Of a DNA stretch of 64,000 nt, positions 19,001-26,937 are shown one piece after another. Origin of the DNA: Streptomyces fumigatiscleroticus (GTDB taxonomy: Bacteria; Actinomycetota; Actinomycetes; Streptomycetales; Streptomycetaceae); contig NZ_BMQF01000017.1 of NCBI RefSeq assembly GCF_014647975.1, forward strand, positions 143,408 to 207,407. Reading direction: 5' to 3'. A program made the translations under genes and the position numbers. Position 1 is the stretch's first letter. Each line of letters begins with the position of its first letter. The notes under the pieces are model-generated. The model had not been told where the DNA came from. It was given only the letters and a program-made list of their open reading frames with translations, and searched no databases.

Positions 19001-22000
19001 AAGGCGTATCCGGCACCCTCGGGAACCACCGAACGCAACCCCCTCCCGGCCACTGGCTGGCAAACCATCACCACCACGACATACGACACCGCTACGTCGA
19101 AGCTGGGCCGCCCCCTGAGCGTCACCGATGCCAAGGGCCGCACCACGACCACCGCCTACTACCCAGCAGCCGCGGGACCGATGACCACGAAGGTCATCAC
19201 ACAGCCGAAGCTGACCTCCAACGGTCAGGCCCACCAGACGACCACCGTCTACGATGCGGCCCGCGGCCTGGTGAACTACACCCTCGACCAGAACACCAAG
19301 CGGACCGAGAACACCTACGACTCTCTAGGTCGCATCACAGCGACCTGGCTGCCCAATCGTTCCAAGTCCGCTGACGACAGTCCGAACGTCAAGTACGGGT
19401 ACGGCATGGTCCGAGACAAGGCACCCTGGACCTCCGTGGCCACGCTCAAGGCCGACGGCGCCACGTACACCACGTCGTACGCGCTGTACGACGCGCAACT
19501 GCGCCCGATCCAGACACAGGTCACCTCACCACAGGGCGGCCGGGTTCTCACCGACACCCGCTACGACAGCCGCGGCCTGGCCTATGAGACCTTCGCCGAC
19601 GTTTACGACAACACCACCGAGCCGACCAGCACGTACAGCAAGGTGCCGTACGGCGGCGGCAGCCAGATCGAGACAGAGTTCGATGGTGCCGAGCGGCCCA
19701 CCACGTCGACCCTGCTCGTGGACGGAGTGAAGAAGTGGTCGACGACCACCACCTACACCGGTGACTCGACGGCGACGACGGCGGTCCAGGGCGGCAACGC
19801 AACTCGCTCGATCAGCGACGTCTTCGGTCGAACGGTCGAGACCCGCACCTACGCCGGCACCGCACCCAACGACACGGAATACGGGGCGGCCAGCGGCACG
19901 TCCTACACACGCGTTCGCACCAGCTACACGGGCGACGACAAGCAGGAGACCGTTACCGGTCCGGACGACGCCAATTGGTCCTACACCTATGACCTGTTCG
20001 GCCGCGAGGTGAAGTCGGTGGACCCAGACAAGGGCACCACGGACACCAGCTACACCGAGCTCGATCAGATTGACACGGTCAAGGACGCCGAGAACCGCCT
20101 CCTGCTTTACGGCTACGACGAGCTGGGCCGCAAGACGGGCCTGTGGCAGACGAGCCGCACGGATGCCAACAGGCTCGCTGCCTGGACGTTCGACACCGTC
20201 CTCAAGGGCCTGCCCACCGCGTCAACCCGCTATCAGGGCGGAAAGGCATACACCAAGCGGGTCACGGCCTACGACACCCTCTACCGACCCACCATCACCA
20301 GCTTCACACTGCCATCTGACGACGCGCTGGTGACCTCCGGTGCGATTGCGTCCACGGTCACGTTCGAAACGACATACCGGCTCGACGGCACGGTCGGCAC
20401 CACGAAGTCCCCGGCGGCCGGCGGTTTGGCGTCTGAGACCGTCGAAACCCGCTACAACAGTGCGGGTCTGCCCAACGAGCTGTCCGGCGCCTCCGGTTAC
20501 CTGCTTGCGGCCGACTACACGGCGCTGGGTCAGGTCGGTCAGCTCCAGCTCGGCACCGCAGCCGGCACCAAACGGGTGTTCCTTACCAACACCTGGGAGA
20601 AGGGCACGGGCCGACTGCTGAACGCGGCCGTCGACGACCAAACCCGCGGCCCTGTCCAGGAGCTGGCCTACGGCTACGACCAGGCCGGCAACGTCACCTC
20701 CATCACCGACAGCGCCGACATGGGCACCGGCACTGACAACCAGTGTTTCGCCTACGACCCACAGCGCCGCCTGACGGAGGCGTGGACGCCGAAGACCGCC
20801 GACTGCGCGACCTCCGGCCGTAACGCCGCCAATCTCGGCGGCCCGGCGCCGTACTGGACGTCGTATACGTACACCACATCGGGTCAGCGCAAGACAGAGA
20901 AGCAGAACACAGCTACGCCGGTCACCACGACCTACTGCTACAACGACACCAATCGCCCGCACGCTCTCACCGCCACTACCACCGGCAGTACGTGCACCGG
21001 TGCGACCGCGCAGTACACCTACGACGACACCGGCAATACCGAGAAGCGCGTCGAGAAGGCCGGCTCCGCCACCACCCAGAGTCTCGCCTGGGACGCTGAG
21101 AGCAGACTCATGCGCCTCACCGAGGGCGCGGCGGCCACTGCCACCAACTACCTCTACGACGCCGACGGCGAGCTCCTGATCCGCCGGGACAACGCCACGG
21201 ACGGAGAGACAGTTCTCTACCTCGGCACGACCGAGGTCCACCTCAAGACCGGGCAGAAGTGGGCCAACCGCTACTACGACGTGGCCGGCGCCACCATCGC
21301 CCTGCGCACCAACCAGTCCGGCTCCGAGAAGCTCAACTTCTTCGCCGCCGATCGGCACGGGACAAGTACGGTATCCGTCACCGCCGACTCCGCCCAGGCG
21401 CTGACCAAGCGTTACAGCACACCCTTCGGCACAAGCCGGGGGCGGATGATCGGCGTATGGCCCGACGACAAGGGCTTCCTCGGCAAGTCCGCCGACGTCG
21501 GGACCGCACTGACACACGTCGGAGCGCGCGAATACGACCCGTCCATAGGGCAGTTCATCAGTGTCGACCCGATCTTGGACCCGGCCGCACCACAGACCCT
21601 CAACGGCTACAGCTATGCCGCCAACAACCCCGTGTCCTTCAGCGACCCTACCGGCACCATCCTGATGAATTCCGACGGCACGCAGTGCAGCGGAGGCTGG
21701 ACCAAGTGCGGTCCCGGTATGGGTTCCGACCCCAAGCCGTCCGGCTCCGGAGGCGGCACCGGGACAAGCGCGGGTGGCGGTGGAGGCGGTGGTGGCGGTG
21801 GCGGTTGGGTTTCCAACCACTCACCGACCTCGAACGATCTCGACGAGCTGTTGAAGTGGTTCTCGGAGTGCAGCCCGAACGGCCACTGCGTGGACGGCGA
21901 CTACTGGAACACGCCGGTCATGGAGAACAGTGGGCCGGCTCAGGCATGCTTCGGCAAACTCGCATGCGCCAAGGCCTACCGCTTCCTCCTGCGCAGCGAC

Positions 22001-22954
22001 GACGTGGAAGAAGCCAAAAACATCGCGGCCACCTACTGCCTGGCCAACTTCAACGCGTGCATGAAGGACGCCAAGGCGTACGAGCGCGGCAAGGTGATCG
22101 AAGGCTTCGTCGGGGCTCTGATCACCGGTGGCCGCGGCATCAAGGGCGCCAAGGGAAGTATCAGAGGCTGTAACTGCTTCCTCGCAGGGACCGACGTCCT
22201 CATGGCCGAGGGCAAAACCAAGGACATCGAGGACATCAAGGTCGGCGACAAAGTCCTGGCCACCGACCCTGAAACCGGCGAGACCGGACTCCGCGAAGTC
22301 ACACGGCTCATAGTCACCGACAGCGACAAGCGCTTCGACGAACTGACCCTCGCCACGGACGAGGGCCGGGAGAAGCTGACCGCGACCTACGAGCACCCCT
22401 TCTGGTCACCATCTCAGCAGCGCTGGGTGGAAGCCGGCGCCCTCACAGTCGGCATGACGCTGCGCACCGACGACGGCAGCAGCGTCACCGTCCTGGCGAA
22501 CCGACCGTTCACCCGGCACGTTCGCACCTACAACCTCACAGTCGAAGGTCTGCACTCGTACTATGTGCTGGCGGGCGAGACTCCGGTACTCGTTCACAAT
22601 GCAAGCTGCACACCAAACCCCGGGACGCGGTTCGATGTCCCCAACACGCCGGGGATTTATACAATCCACCTGAAGGACGGATCTAAGTACGTCGGCAGTT
22701 CCATTTCCAGCAAGTACGGGATGAGGGACCGCGTGAACAAATCGATGCGCTCCAAGCATTCCGTTGCCAAATCCGGATATGGCCCAGATGATGTTGTGAA
22801 TGTCACATACTTCGAGCTGCCTGCTGGTGTGAGTAAGACTGTCGCACGCCGAATTGAGCAAACAATGATGGAGGGGTATAAGGCAAGGGGTGTGACGCTG
22901 GTGAATACGAAGGATCCGGAGGTACCGGTCCCGACCGGTGGCTACTTGCCGTGA
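16004..22954 (+). CDS. Rhs/YD-repeat polymorphic toxin with HINT domain and GIY-YIG-like nuclease tip
   Basis: Secreted contact-dependent toxin, 2316 residues. GTG 16004 follows TGGAG and starts a signal peptide (RRSVLTVLLAVLLSVPASL). An SpvB/TcdB-like region follows (about 240-450), then many YD repeats (YDSLGRITATW, YDLFGREVKSVDPD, YDELGRKTGLW) and the Rhs core signature VGAREYDPSIGQFISVDPIL at about 1840-1885. After a poly-glycine linker comes a HINT autoprotease: nucleophile C2058 in CFLAGTDVLMAEG, YEHPFW, and the terminal HN ending at N2199. The last 117 residues (PGIYTIHLKDGSKYVGSS..., later ARRIEQTMMEG) match the GIY-YIG nuclease pattern. Cleavage by HINT would free the nuclease. The candidate immunity gene is 44 nt downstream. 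Gene intact. Confidence 0.88.
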   Translation: MFPHLYPLGRRTRRSVLTVLLAVLLSVPASLTPLAQAAELPGRPDVPGVKPTEVRQITTPQAKAARAQVAQQKTSNQKLADSARAERSSAWPKSATSTTDLARASQAQSIVDVEPVKAGGISASGKAKVTVLDQKAARRAGVVGVLFTVGAEQPGAAQISVHYGAFASAVGGNWASRLGLVRLPACALTTPEKAACRTATPVASDNDVTEELVTSRTSVASTTAPNVMALTAMASTASTAGSGDFKATPLAASSTWEAGGSSGAFTWSYPITVPPAAAGPAPALELSYGSASIDGRTANTNNQGSMVGEGFDLTSSYIERKYGVCDDDGQDDKSDLCWKYDNASLVLNGSASELVKDDATGDWHLQNDDASKVTRLTGADNDDADGEYWKVVTGDGTTYTFGLNKLPGAGSERTESVWTTPVFGDDSGEPGYDKGNEFKSRSVIQAWRWNLDLVEDPRGNATTYWYKAETNNYAKNGDKTALAPYTRGGYLEEIRYGQRSDTLFSAPASNKVTFTYKERCTASDCSSLTEDTADNWPDVPFDAICSADEDDCNFNGPSFFTRKRLSAINTHFWSRTAEPDAFMPVDSYTLEQEFFDGQDIGNSSDQVLVLKSLTRTGKNGTDISVPPVDFTYQQRPNRVDSTSDDIVALTRPRIASIIAETGAITSVTFSDPECVRGSRMPTAEDDNNLSCYPVYWNINGGDPALDWFHKYRVTAISTNDPGAGNPGTQTSYTYETPGWHYNDDPFTKEKERTWSIWRGYQKVTAYSGEAGETRSKTVKLFAQGMDGDKKKDGTTRTAVVTGIDLDNTASVTTDNLDVADIDDRDPYAGQLRQEIAYDGATAISATVNNLWARQTASQQKSYANIEAYFVRTARTYTHTYLTAAKKWRTGAVTTTYDSVYGMTISVENHGDWSVTGDETCTRTWYARNDAKGLTSLVSRTRTVAKSCATSDASLTLPANSDTRGDVLSDTATVYDSLSATGWAPDQVPTLGLPTWTGRAKAYPAPSGTTERNPLPATGWQTITTTTYDTATSKLGRPLSVTDAKGRTTTTAYYPAAAGPMTTKVITQPKLTSNGQAHQTTTVYDAARGLVNYTLDQNTKRTENTYDSLGRITATWLPNRSKSADDSPNVKYGYGMVRDKAPWTSVATLKADGATYTTSYALYDAQLRPIQTQVTSPQGGRVLTDTRYDSRGLAYETFADVYDNTTEPTSTYSKVPYGGGSQIETEFDGAERPTTSTLLVDGVKKWSTTTTYTGDSTATTAVQGGNATRSISDVFGRTVETRTYAGTAPNDTEYGAASGTSYTRVRTSYTGDDKQETVTGPDDANWSYTYDLFGREVKSVDPDKGTTDTSYTELDQIDTVKDAENRLLLYGYDELGRKTGLWQTSRTDANRLAAWTFDTVLKGLPTASTRYQGGKAYTKRVTAYDTLYRPTITSFTLPSDDALVTSGAIASTVTFETTYRLDGTVGTTKSPAAGGLASETVETRYNSAGLPNELSGASGYLLAADYTALGQVGQLQLGTAAGTKRVFLTNTWEKGTGRLLNAAVDDQTRGPVQELAYGYDQAGNVTSITDSADMGTGTDNQCFAYDPQRRLTEAWTPKTADCATSGRNAANLGGPAPYWTSYTYTTSGQRKTEKQNTATPVTTTYCYNDTNRPHALTATTTGSTCTGATAQYTYDDTGNTEKRVEKAGSATTQSLAWDAESRLMRLTEGAAATATNYLYDADGELLIRRDNATDGETVLYLGTTEVHLKTGQKWANRYYDVAGATIALRTNQSGSEKLNFFAADRHGTSTVSVTADSAQALTKRYSTPFGTSRGRMIGVWPDDKGFLGKSADVGTALTHVGAREYDPSIGQFISVDPILDPAAPQTLNGYSYAANNPVSFSDPTGTILMNSDGTQCSGGWTKCGPGMGSDPKPSGSGGGTGTSAGGGGGGGGGGGWVSNHSPTSNDLDELLKWFSECSPNGHCVDGDYWNTPVMENSGPAQACFGKLACAKAYRFLLRSDDVEEAKNIAATYCLANFNACMKDAKAYERGKVIEGFVGALITGGRGIKGAKGSIRGCNCFLAGTDVLMAEGKTKDIEDIKVGDKVLATDPETGETGLREVTRLIVTDSDKRFDELTLATDEGREKLTATYEHPFWSPSQQRWVEAGALTVGMTLRTDDGSSVTVLANRPFTRHVRTYNLTVEGLHSYYVLAGETPVLVHNASCTPNPGTRFDVPNTPGIYTIHLKDGSKYVGSSISSKYGMRDRVNKSMRSKHSVAKSGYGPDDVVNVTYFELPAGVSKTVARRIEQTMMEGYKARGVTLVNTKDPEVPVPTGGYLP

Positions 22955-22980
22955 TCCCGACCGGTGGCTACTTGCCGTGA
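22929..22980 (+). repeat. Perfect 26-bp tandem duplication at the toxin stop codon
   Basis: The unit TCCCGACCGGTGGCTACTTG plus CCGTGA occurs twice without a mismatch (22929-22954 and 22955-22980). Each copy ends in TGA and encodes PTGGYLP-stop, so the protein is unchanged. It looks like a recent slippage event and lies between toxin and immunity genes. Confidence 0.95.
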
Positions 22981-22998
22981 TTCCGCGAGGAGAGCTTT

Positions 22999-23427
22999 AT
23001 GGGAACTTGGGGTTCTGGCCCCTTCGATAGCGACACCGCAGAAGACACTCTTGAAGAGTTGGATGGCATGTCGCCTGAAGAGCGTAAGGTTGCGATGTTG
23101 TCGACGTTTCGTTCTGCCCGAGAGGGGCGGGGAAGCCCTTCTTCCGCAGTACTTCCAGAAGAAGTAATTGTTGCGGCAGCAGTCGTAGCTGCAAACACTC
23201 CTGCCGGAGTTACAATCTCGTGGCATGATGACTACTCTATTGAGGAGTGGCTAACCAAGCCTGTTGAGGGCGACGTGGCGCTTGAGGCCGTAGAGGCTGT
23301 GGAATCGGCGCTGCCTCCGGATGGCTGGTATTGGGACGGGTGGGTGAATCCGGCCGATCGAGCGAAAGCGCGAGAGTGGATCGATCGCATTCTTGACATA
23401 CTCCGCTCCGCTGGGCGTCCCAATTAG
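22999..23427 (+). CDS. DUF4259 protein, candidate immunity protein for the Rhs nuclease tip
   Basis: Small soluble protein of 142 residues. It opens with MGTWGSGPFDSDTAEDTLEEL, the hallmark of DUF4259. The acidic character (many E and D, WRAxD-like alternation) suits an inhibitor of a nucleic-acid-binding toxin. ATG 22999 follows GAGGAGAG. It lies 44 nt after the toxin gene on the same strand and is followed by a terminator, which is the standard toxin-immunity layout. The immunity role is inferred from position; the family itself has no established biochemical function that can be cited here. GC content is lower than in the flanking chromosome. Confidence 0.75.
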   Translation: MGTWGSGPFDSDTAEDTLEELDGMSPEERKVAMLSTFRSAREGRGSPSSAVLPEEVIVAAAVVAANTPAGVTISWHDDYSIEEWLTKPVEGDVALEAVEAVESALPPDGWYWDGWVNPADRAKAREWIDRILDILRSAGRPN

Positions 23428-23439
23428 CGAATCGAAACA

Positions 23440-23472
23440 GAGGTCCCGTCAGGTGCGTCCTGGCGGGACCTC
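23440..23472. terminator. Hairpin terminator, copy 1
   Basis: GAGGTCCCGTCAG pairs with CTGGCGGGACCTC (12 of 13 canonical pairs, one G-T) across the loop GTGCGTC. It follows the DUF4259 gene. Nearly the same hairpin, with the same loop, occurs at 27774-27806 after the second immunity gene. Confidence 0.85.
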
Positions 23473-23504
23473 TGCGTGGGTGACGGCAGTAGTTGACGAC
23501 AACG

Positions 23505-23590
23505 TCAATAGACGGTGGCTCCGCACAGCGGCGGGTCGTCGCCGTCGTCACGGCTCGACTCGTCGTTGGCAGCACCGTAAAGGAAGAGGC
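23505..23590 (-). pseudogene. Tyrosine integrase C-terminal remnant, copy 1
   Basis: On the minus strand the last about 25 codons (SSRDDGDDPPLCGATVY, then stop) resemble the tail of the integrase remnant at 27840-28180 (VSSDGDEPPPCTALVR). The flanking DNA, including the palindromic TGACGnnnnCGTCA at the stop and the terminator beyond it, is shared by both places. Only the tail survives here. The next 115 nt (to about 23705) hold a short open frame from ATG 23598 (34 codons, MAQRLRDRLAARKL) with no recognised relative. Confidence 0.6.
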
Positions 23591-23705
23591 CGCCGCCATG
23601 GCTCAGCGACTGCGTGACCGACTGGCAGCACGCAAGCTTCGACACCGATCCAAGCCGATCGCAGGGACGGGACGCGAGGCAACCCGGCCAGCCAGTGGGT
23701 GAGCT

Positions 23706-23916
23706 GTGGTGCGGGACGCGGACAACGCCGCGGTCATGGAGAAGTACGGTGCGGACCGGGGCCTGCTGAAGGCCCCTCGCGGACGCGGTGAACGTGGCTC
23801 TTGCCGCTGAGTTTGACACCGACGCTGTGCTCACGCTCGACCGGCGCGATTTCCGGGCTGTCCGCCCATTGGGCCGGCACAAGGTGTTCCGGGTGCTGCC
23901 CGACGAACTTCCGATC
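23706..23916 (+). pseudogene. PIN-domain (VapC-like) toxin C-terminal fragment, frameshifted and cut by an IS
   Basis: The frame from GTG 23706 reads VVRDADNAAVMEKYGADRG; after one base out of phase near 23778 it continues LADAVNVALAAEFDTDAVLT, LDRRDFRAVRPL and HKVFRVLPDEL. This is the C-terminal third of a Streptomyces VapC-type PIN nuclease (conserved D-x-V-N-V-A-L-A and LTLDRRDF). The N-terminal catalytic part is absent. The fragment stops at the left inverted repeat of the adjacent insertion sequence. It is non-functional. Confidence 0.65.
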
Positions 23917-23941
23917 GAGCAATGCTCAAGACCTGTGGATC
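23917..23941. repeat. Left terminal inverted repeat of the IS
   Basis: The left arm (GAGCAATGCTCAAGACCTGT then GGATC) matches the reverse complement of 25812-25836 at 19 of 25 bases. The inner 10 bases, CCTGTGGATC, are identical. Confidence 0.6.
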
Positions 23942-24051
23942 GGCCTCGGGAAGGGTGCCTCGCGGAACGCGGAGGGCGTACCTTCCCGAGTGATCGACCT
24001 TCTGGTCATCGAGTAGGCCCGCGTTGGCGCGCGGGTCGGGAAGACACGCCC

Positions 24052-25304
24052 GTGCTCAGCGTAGTCAACAACGACGGAACCACCGAGACCGGCTTCCTGA
24101 TGGACGACATCGTCCGCGAGGGCGCCCGGCGGATGCTCGCGGCGGCCCTGGAGGCCGAAGTCAGCCAGTACATAGCCGAGTGGCCGACCAGCGTGACGAA
24201 GCCGGTCGCCGGCTGGTGGTCCGCAACGGCCACCACCGCGAGCGCACCGTGACCACGGCCGCAGGCCCGGTCCCGGTCAGGGCACCTCGCGTGAACGACA
24301 AGCGCGTCGACACCGCCACGGGCGAGCGCGAGCGGTTCTCGTCGAAGACCCTGGCCCCCTGGTGCCGGAAGTCCCCGAAGATCAGCGAGGTCCTTCCCCT
24401 GCTCTACCTGCACGGACTGTCCTCCGGCGACTTCGTGCCCGCCATGGAGCAGTTCCTCGGCAGCTCGGCCGGGCTCTCGCTGGCCACCGTGACCCGGCTG
24501 ACCAGGCAATGGAGCGATGACCACGCCGCCTTCCAAGCCCGCGACCTGTCGGAATCCGACTACGTCTACGTGTGGGCCGACGGCGTCCACCCCAAGATCC
24601 GCCTCGGCCAGGCCCGCTCCTGCGTCCTGGTCCTCATGGGAGTGCGCACCGACGGCCGCAAGGAGCTCATCGCGCTCGCCGAAGGACTGCGCGAGTCCAC
24701 CGAGTCCTGGGCCGACCTGCTACGTGACTGCCGGCGGCGCGGCATGCGGGCTCCCGAGCTCGTGGTCGGTGACGGCGCGATGGGCCTGTGGCGGGCTTTT
24801 ACGGAGGTGTTTCCGCAGGCCAGGCACCAAAGGTGCTGGGTTCACAAAACCCGGAACGTGGTCAACGCCCTGCCGAAGTCGGCCCAGCCCGGAGCGAAGA
24901 AGGCATTGCAGGAGATCTACAATGCCGAAGACCGTGACCACGCCGAGAAAGCCGTCAAGGACTTCGATCGCGCCTACGGCGCGAAGTGGCCCAAGGCGGT
25001 GAAGACGGTCACCGACGAGACCGATGAACTCCTGGCGTTCTACGACTTCCCCGCCGAACACTGGGTCCACCTCAGAACGACGAACCCGATCGAATCCACC
25101 TTCAGCGCCGTCAAGTTGAGGACCCGGGTCACCCGCGGAGCCGGCAGCCCCGCAGCGGCCCTGGCCATGGTGTTCAAGCTCGCCGAGTCCGCCCAGGCCC
25201 GCTGGCGCGCGATCACCGCACCCCACCTCGTCGCCCTCGTCCGCAACGGCGCCACATTCCGCAACGGCTACCTCATCGAGCGCCCCGAGGTGAGCGCAGC
25301 ATGA
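24052..25304 (+). pseudogene. IS256/mutator-family transposase with a 1-nt frameshift
   Basis: From GTG 24052 the frame reads LSVVNNDGTTETGFLMDDIV and EAEVSQYIAE. At 24180/24181 one base is missing, and the rest (ADQRDEAGRRLVVRNGHHRE to RNGYLIERPEVSAA) lies in the next frame. The intact family reads IAEL-ADQRDE at this point, which places the deletion. The DDE residues survive: VWADGVHPKIRL, VVGDGAMGLWRA and NPIESTFSAVKLR. IS256 transposases are normally one frame, so this is inactivation rather than programmed frameshifting. The stop overlaps the start of the HAD gene. Confidence 0.85.
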
Positions 25305-25798
25305 CCAGGCACGGGAACCGTCCACTGTTCTTCCTGGACGTCGACGGGCCGCTCCTGCCGTTCGGTGACGACCCGCAGCGCGATCTCGCGGGCACCGCAT
25401 CCAACTCGCACTTGGCGCGGCTCGACCCGCGAATCGGGCCGCGGCTCGCGGCGCTGCCGTGCGACCTGGTCTGGGCCACCACATGGGAAGAAGAGGCCAA
25501 TATCGAGCTGGCACCGCGACTTGGCCTGCCGCAGCTGCCGGTCGTGAACTGGCCAGAGCCCTCAGCCGCCCACGAACGCGAAGACCAGTGGTTCGGGCTC
25601 CACTGGAAGACCCGAACCCTCGTGGCGTGGGCGGACGGACGCCCGTTCGCCTGGGTCGACGACGAGATCACCGACGCCGACCGAGACTGGGTATCCACCC
25701 ACCACCCCGCACAGGCGATCCTCCATCGCGTCGCGTCGTCCCGCGGCCTCACCGACCAGGACTTCGCAGTCCTCGATGAATGGCTAAAGCTGGCTTGA
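25301..25798 (+). CDS. HAD-like domain protein carried by the IS
   Basis: 165-residue protein of the HAD superfamily. Motif I is FFLDVDGPLLPFG, the motif II region VWATTWEEEANIELAP, and the acidic motif IV region FAWVDDEITDADRDW. The lysine motif is less clear (HWKTRTLV). It lacks a cap domain and resembles short Streptomyces HAD proteins of unknown substrate. ATG 25301 overlaps the transposase TGA (ATGA), and the gene lies inside the inverted repeats, so it behaves as IS cargo. It is intact although the transposase is broken. Role could be a phosphatase or a secreted-pathway-independent hydrolase; specificity cannot be read. Confidence 0.75.
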   Translation: MTRHGNRPLFFLDVDGPLLPFGDDPQRDLAGTASNSHLARLDPRIGPRLAALPCDLVWATTWEEEANIELAPRLGLPQLPVVNWPEPSAAHEREDQWFGLHWKTRTLVAWADGRPFAWVDDEITDADRDWVSTHHPAQAILHRVASSRGLTDQDFAVLDEWLKLA

Positions 25799-25811
25799 GG
25801 TTCTCCGCGAT

Positions 25812-25836
25812 GATCCACAGGATTTGACAGTTACTC
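25812..25836. repeat. Right terminal inverted repeat of the IS
   Basis: GATCCACAGGATTTGACAGT plus TACTC is the partner of 23917-23941 (19 of 25 identical in inverted orientation). It begins 14 nt after the HAD stop codon. Confidence 0.6.
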
Positions 25837-26161
25837 CCGGATGGTGCCTGGCTGTGTCGCCCGTCGGGTTCCGCCAGTCGTGACGCTTCAAGGCGGGCCC
25901 GCTGACGCGGACCCGCGCGCGGCCGGTGTCCGGGCCCGGCCGCTACGGCGCCGCCCCGCCGCCCGACCCCAGCCCCTGGCCGCGCACAGACAGCACCCCG
26001 GAACGGCCTACGGGCCGCACGATCTTCCGATGCGCCCGCACTCGGCAGCCAGGATCAGCCAGGTGTCCAGCATCGGCAGCTGCCGACCAAGAGGCTTACA
26101 GCACGTGTGTTCGGGTCCAGCTCGTGCTGGCGAACCCTCGTGTCAGCAGGTGGGAGCGCCC
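25837..26161. other. Region right of the IS with no supported gene
   Basis: An open frame on the plus strand (from about 25926: YGAAPPPDPSPWPRTDS, then PERPTGRTIF) is proline-rich and has no recognised relative or ribosome site. It probably represents degraded mobile-element DNA. Nothing else was seen. Confidence 0.4.
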
Positions 26162-26176
26162 GTATGCTGGCCATAC
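26162..26176. promoter_or_regulatory. Candidate promoter/operator of the toxin-antitoxin pair
   Basis: GTATG-CTGGC-CATAC is an inverted repeat. It contains TATGCT, a plausible -10 element, and lies about 30 nt before the antitoxin ATG. Antitoxins commonly repress their own promoter through such short palindromes. No experimental support is implied. Confidence 0.35.
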
Positions 26177-26205
26177 AGCCGTTTCCCGCCCTGCTGGAGG
26201 TCCTG

Positions 26206-26403
26206 ATGAGCACGCCTGCCCCCGAAGACTTCAGCTACCTGCAGCCCAGGCCGCGCCTGTCGGTCGACGAGCTTCTGGCCGCGAAGAACACCCAGCCGAT
26301 CCGCTCCCTGGACGACCTCGCCGCCGACACGTTCGAGTCGGACGAGGAACTGGAGGAGTTCCTCGCGTTCACGTACGCCGAGCGTCACCGCGACGCAGCC
26401 TGA
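26206..26403 (+). CDS. Small acidic antitoxin-like protein paired with a PIN toxin
   Basis: 65-residue protein starting at ATG 26206 after CTGGAGG. It contains PRLSVDELLAAKNTQPIRSL followed by an acidic helix DEELEEFLAFTYAERHR. This C-terminal Asp/Glu-rich helix is typical of antitoxins of VapBC-like pairs in Streptomyces. No DNA-binding fold is obvious. The PIN-domain gene begins 9 nt after its stop, the usual antitoxin-toxin layout. The antitoxin frame is intact whereas the toxin frame is broken, which is the harmless direction of decay. Confidence 0.65.
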   Translation: MSTPAPEDFSYLQPRPRLSVDELLAAKNTQPIRSLDDLAADTFESDEELEEFLAFTYAERHRDAA

Positions 26404-26412
26404 GGCGGCCCG

Positions 26413-26831
26413 GTGCAACCCGTCATCCTCGACACCGATGTCGCGCCTCCCGGCTCCACAAGCGTAAGCTGACCGGCCCGCTGGCGACCCGGCTCATCGG
26501 CCGCAAGCCGCTGATCACCTTCGTCACCCACGGCGAGCTCACCAAGTGGATGGAGATCCGCCACTGGGGCACACGAAGCCGCCAGGCACTCGCCGACTGG
26601 CTGGCCGACATCCCGGTCCTGCCCGGAGACGAGGCCGTCGCCGGCACGTGGGGACGGCTCTCGGCAGCAGGGATACAGCGCGGTCGGCCCCGCCCCACCA
26701 ATGACATGTGGATCGCCGCCACCGCCCTCACCTACGACCTCCCGCTCGCCACCCTCAACTTCAAAGACTTCGAGGACTTCCGCCGCCACCACGGCCTGCG
26801 CGTCCTCGGCGTCGAAGACGGAGACGTCTGA
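26413..26831 (+). pseudogene. PIN-domain (VapC-like) toxin with a frameshift near its start
   Basis: GTG 26413 opens VQPVILDTDVA, then the frame breaks near 26446 (two extra or one missing base) and continues as SRLHKRKLTGPLATRLIGRK to VEDGDV. PIN acidic residues are visible: D in ILDTD, E in FVTHGELTKW, and D in PTNDMWIAATAL. An intact gene would read DTDVASRLHKRK. The frameshift removes the first catalytic Asp from the main frame, so no active ribonuclease is expected. It differs in sequence from the PIN fragment at 23706-23916, so two separate toxin genes have decayed in this island. Confidence 0.75.
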
Positions 26832-26937
26832 CGGCAACGCTGACGGCAACCGGACCCGCCCACGGCGTACGCCCGCGGACTTCCACGGACATGTGAATAG
26901 GCGCTGACCTGCGAAAACGCAGCTCATAGGCACATGT

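Larger units (their letters stand above)
23917..25836 (+). mobile_element. IS256-family insertion sequence carrying a HAD gene
   Basis: About 1.92 kb is bounded by imperfect 25-bp inverted repeats (19 of 25 identical, both containing CCTGTGGATC). It contains a mutator-type transposase broken by a frameshift and a HAD-domain gene that overlaps the transposase stop by 4 nt. No perfect 8-bp target duplication flanks the proposed ends, so the element is old or the ends are slightly off. Confidence 0.65.

Noticed and set aside
24052..25304. Programmed frameshifting in the transposase
   Set aside because: IS256-family transposases are made from one frame, and the break is explained by a single missing base at a conserved codon without a slippery run.
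23909..25844. 8-bp target-site duplication around the IS
   Set aside because: The bases outside the two inverted repeats (TTCCGATC and CCGGATGG) are not identical.
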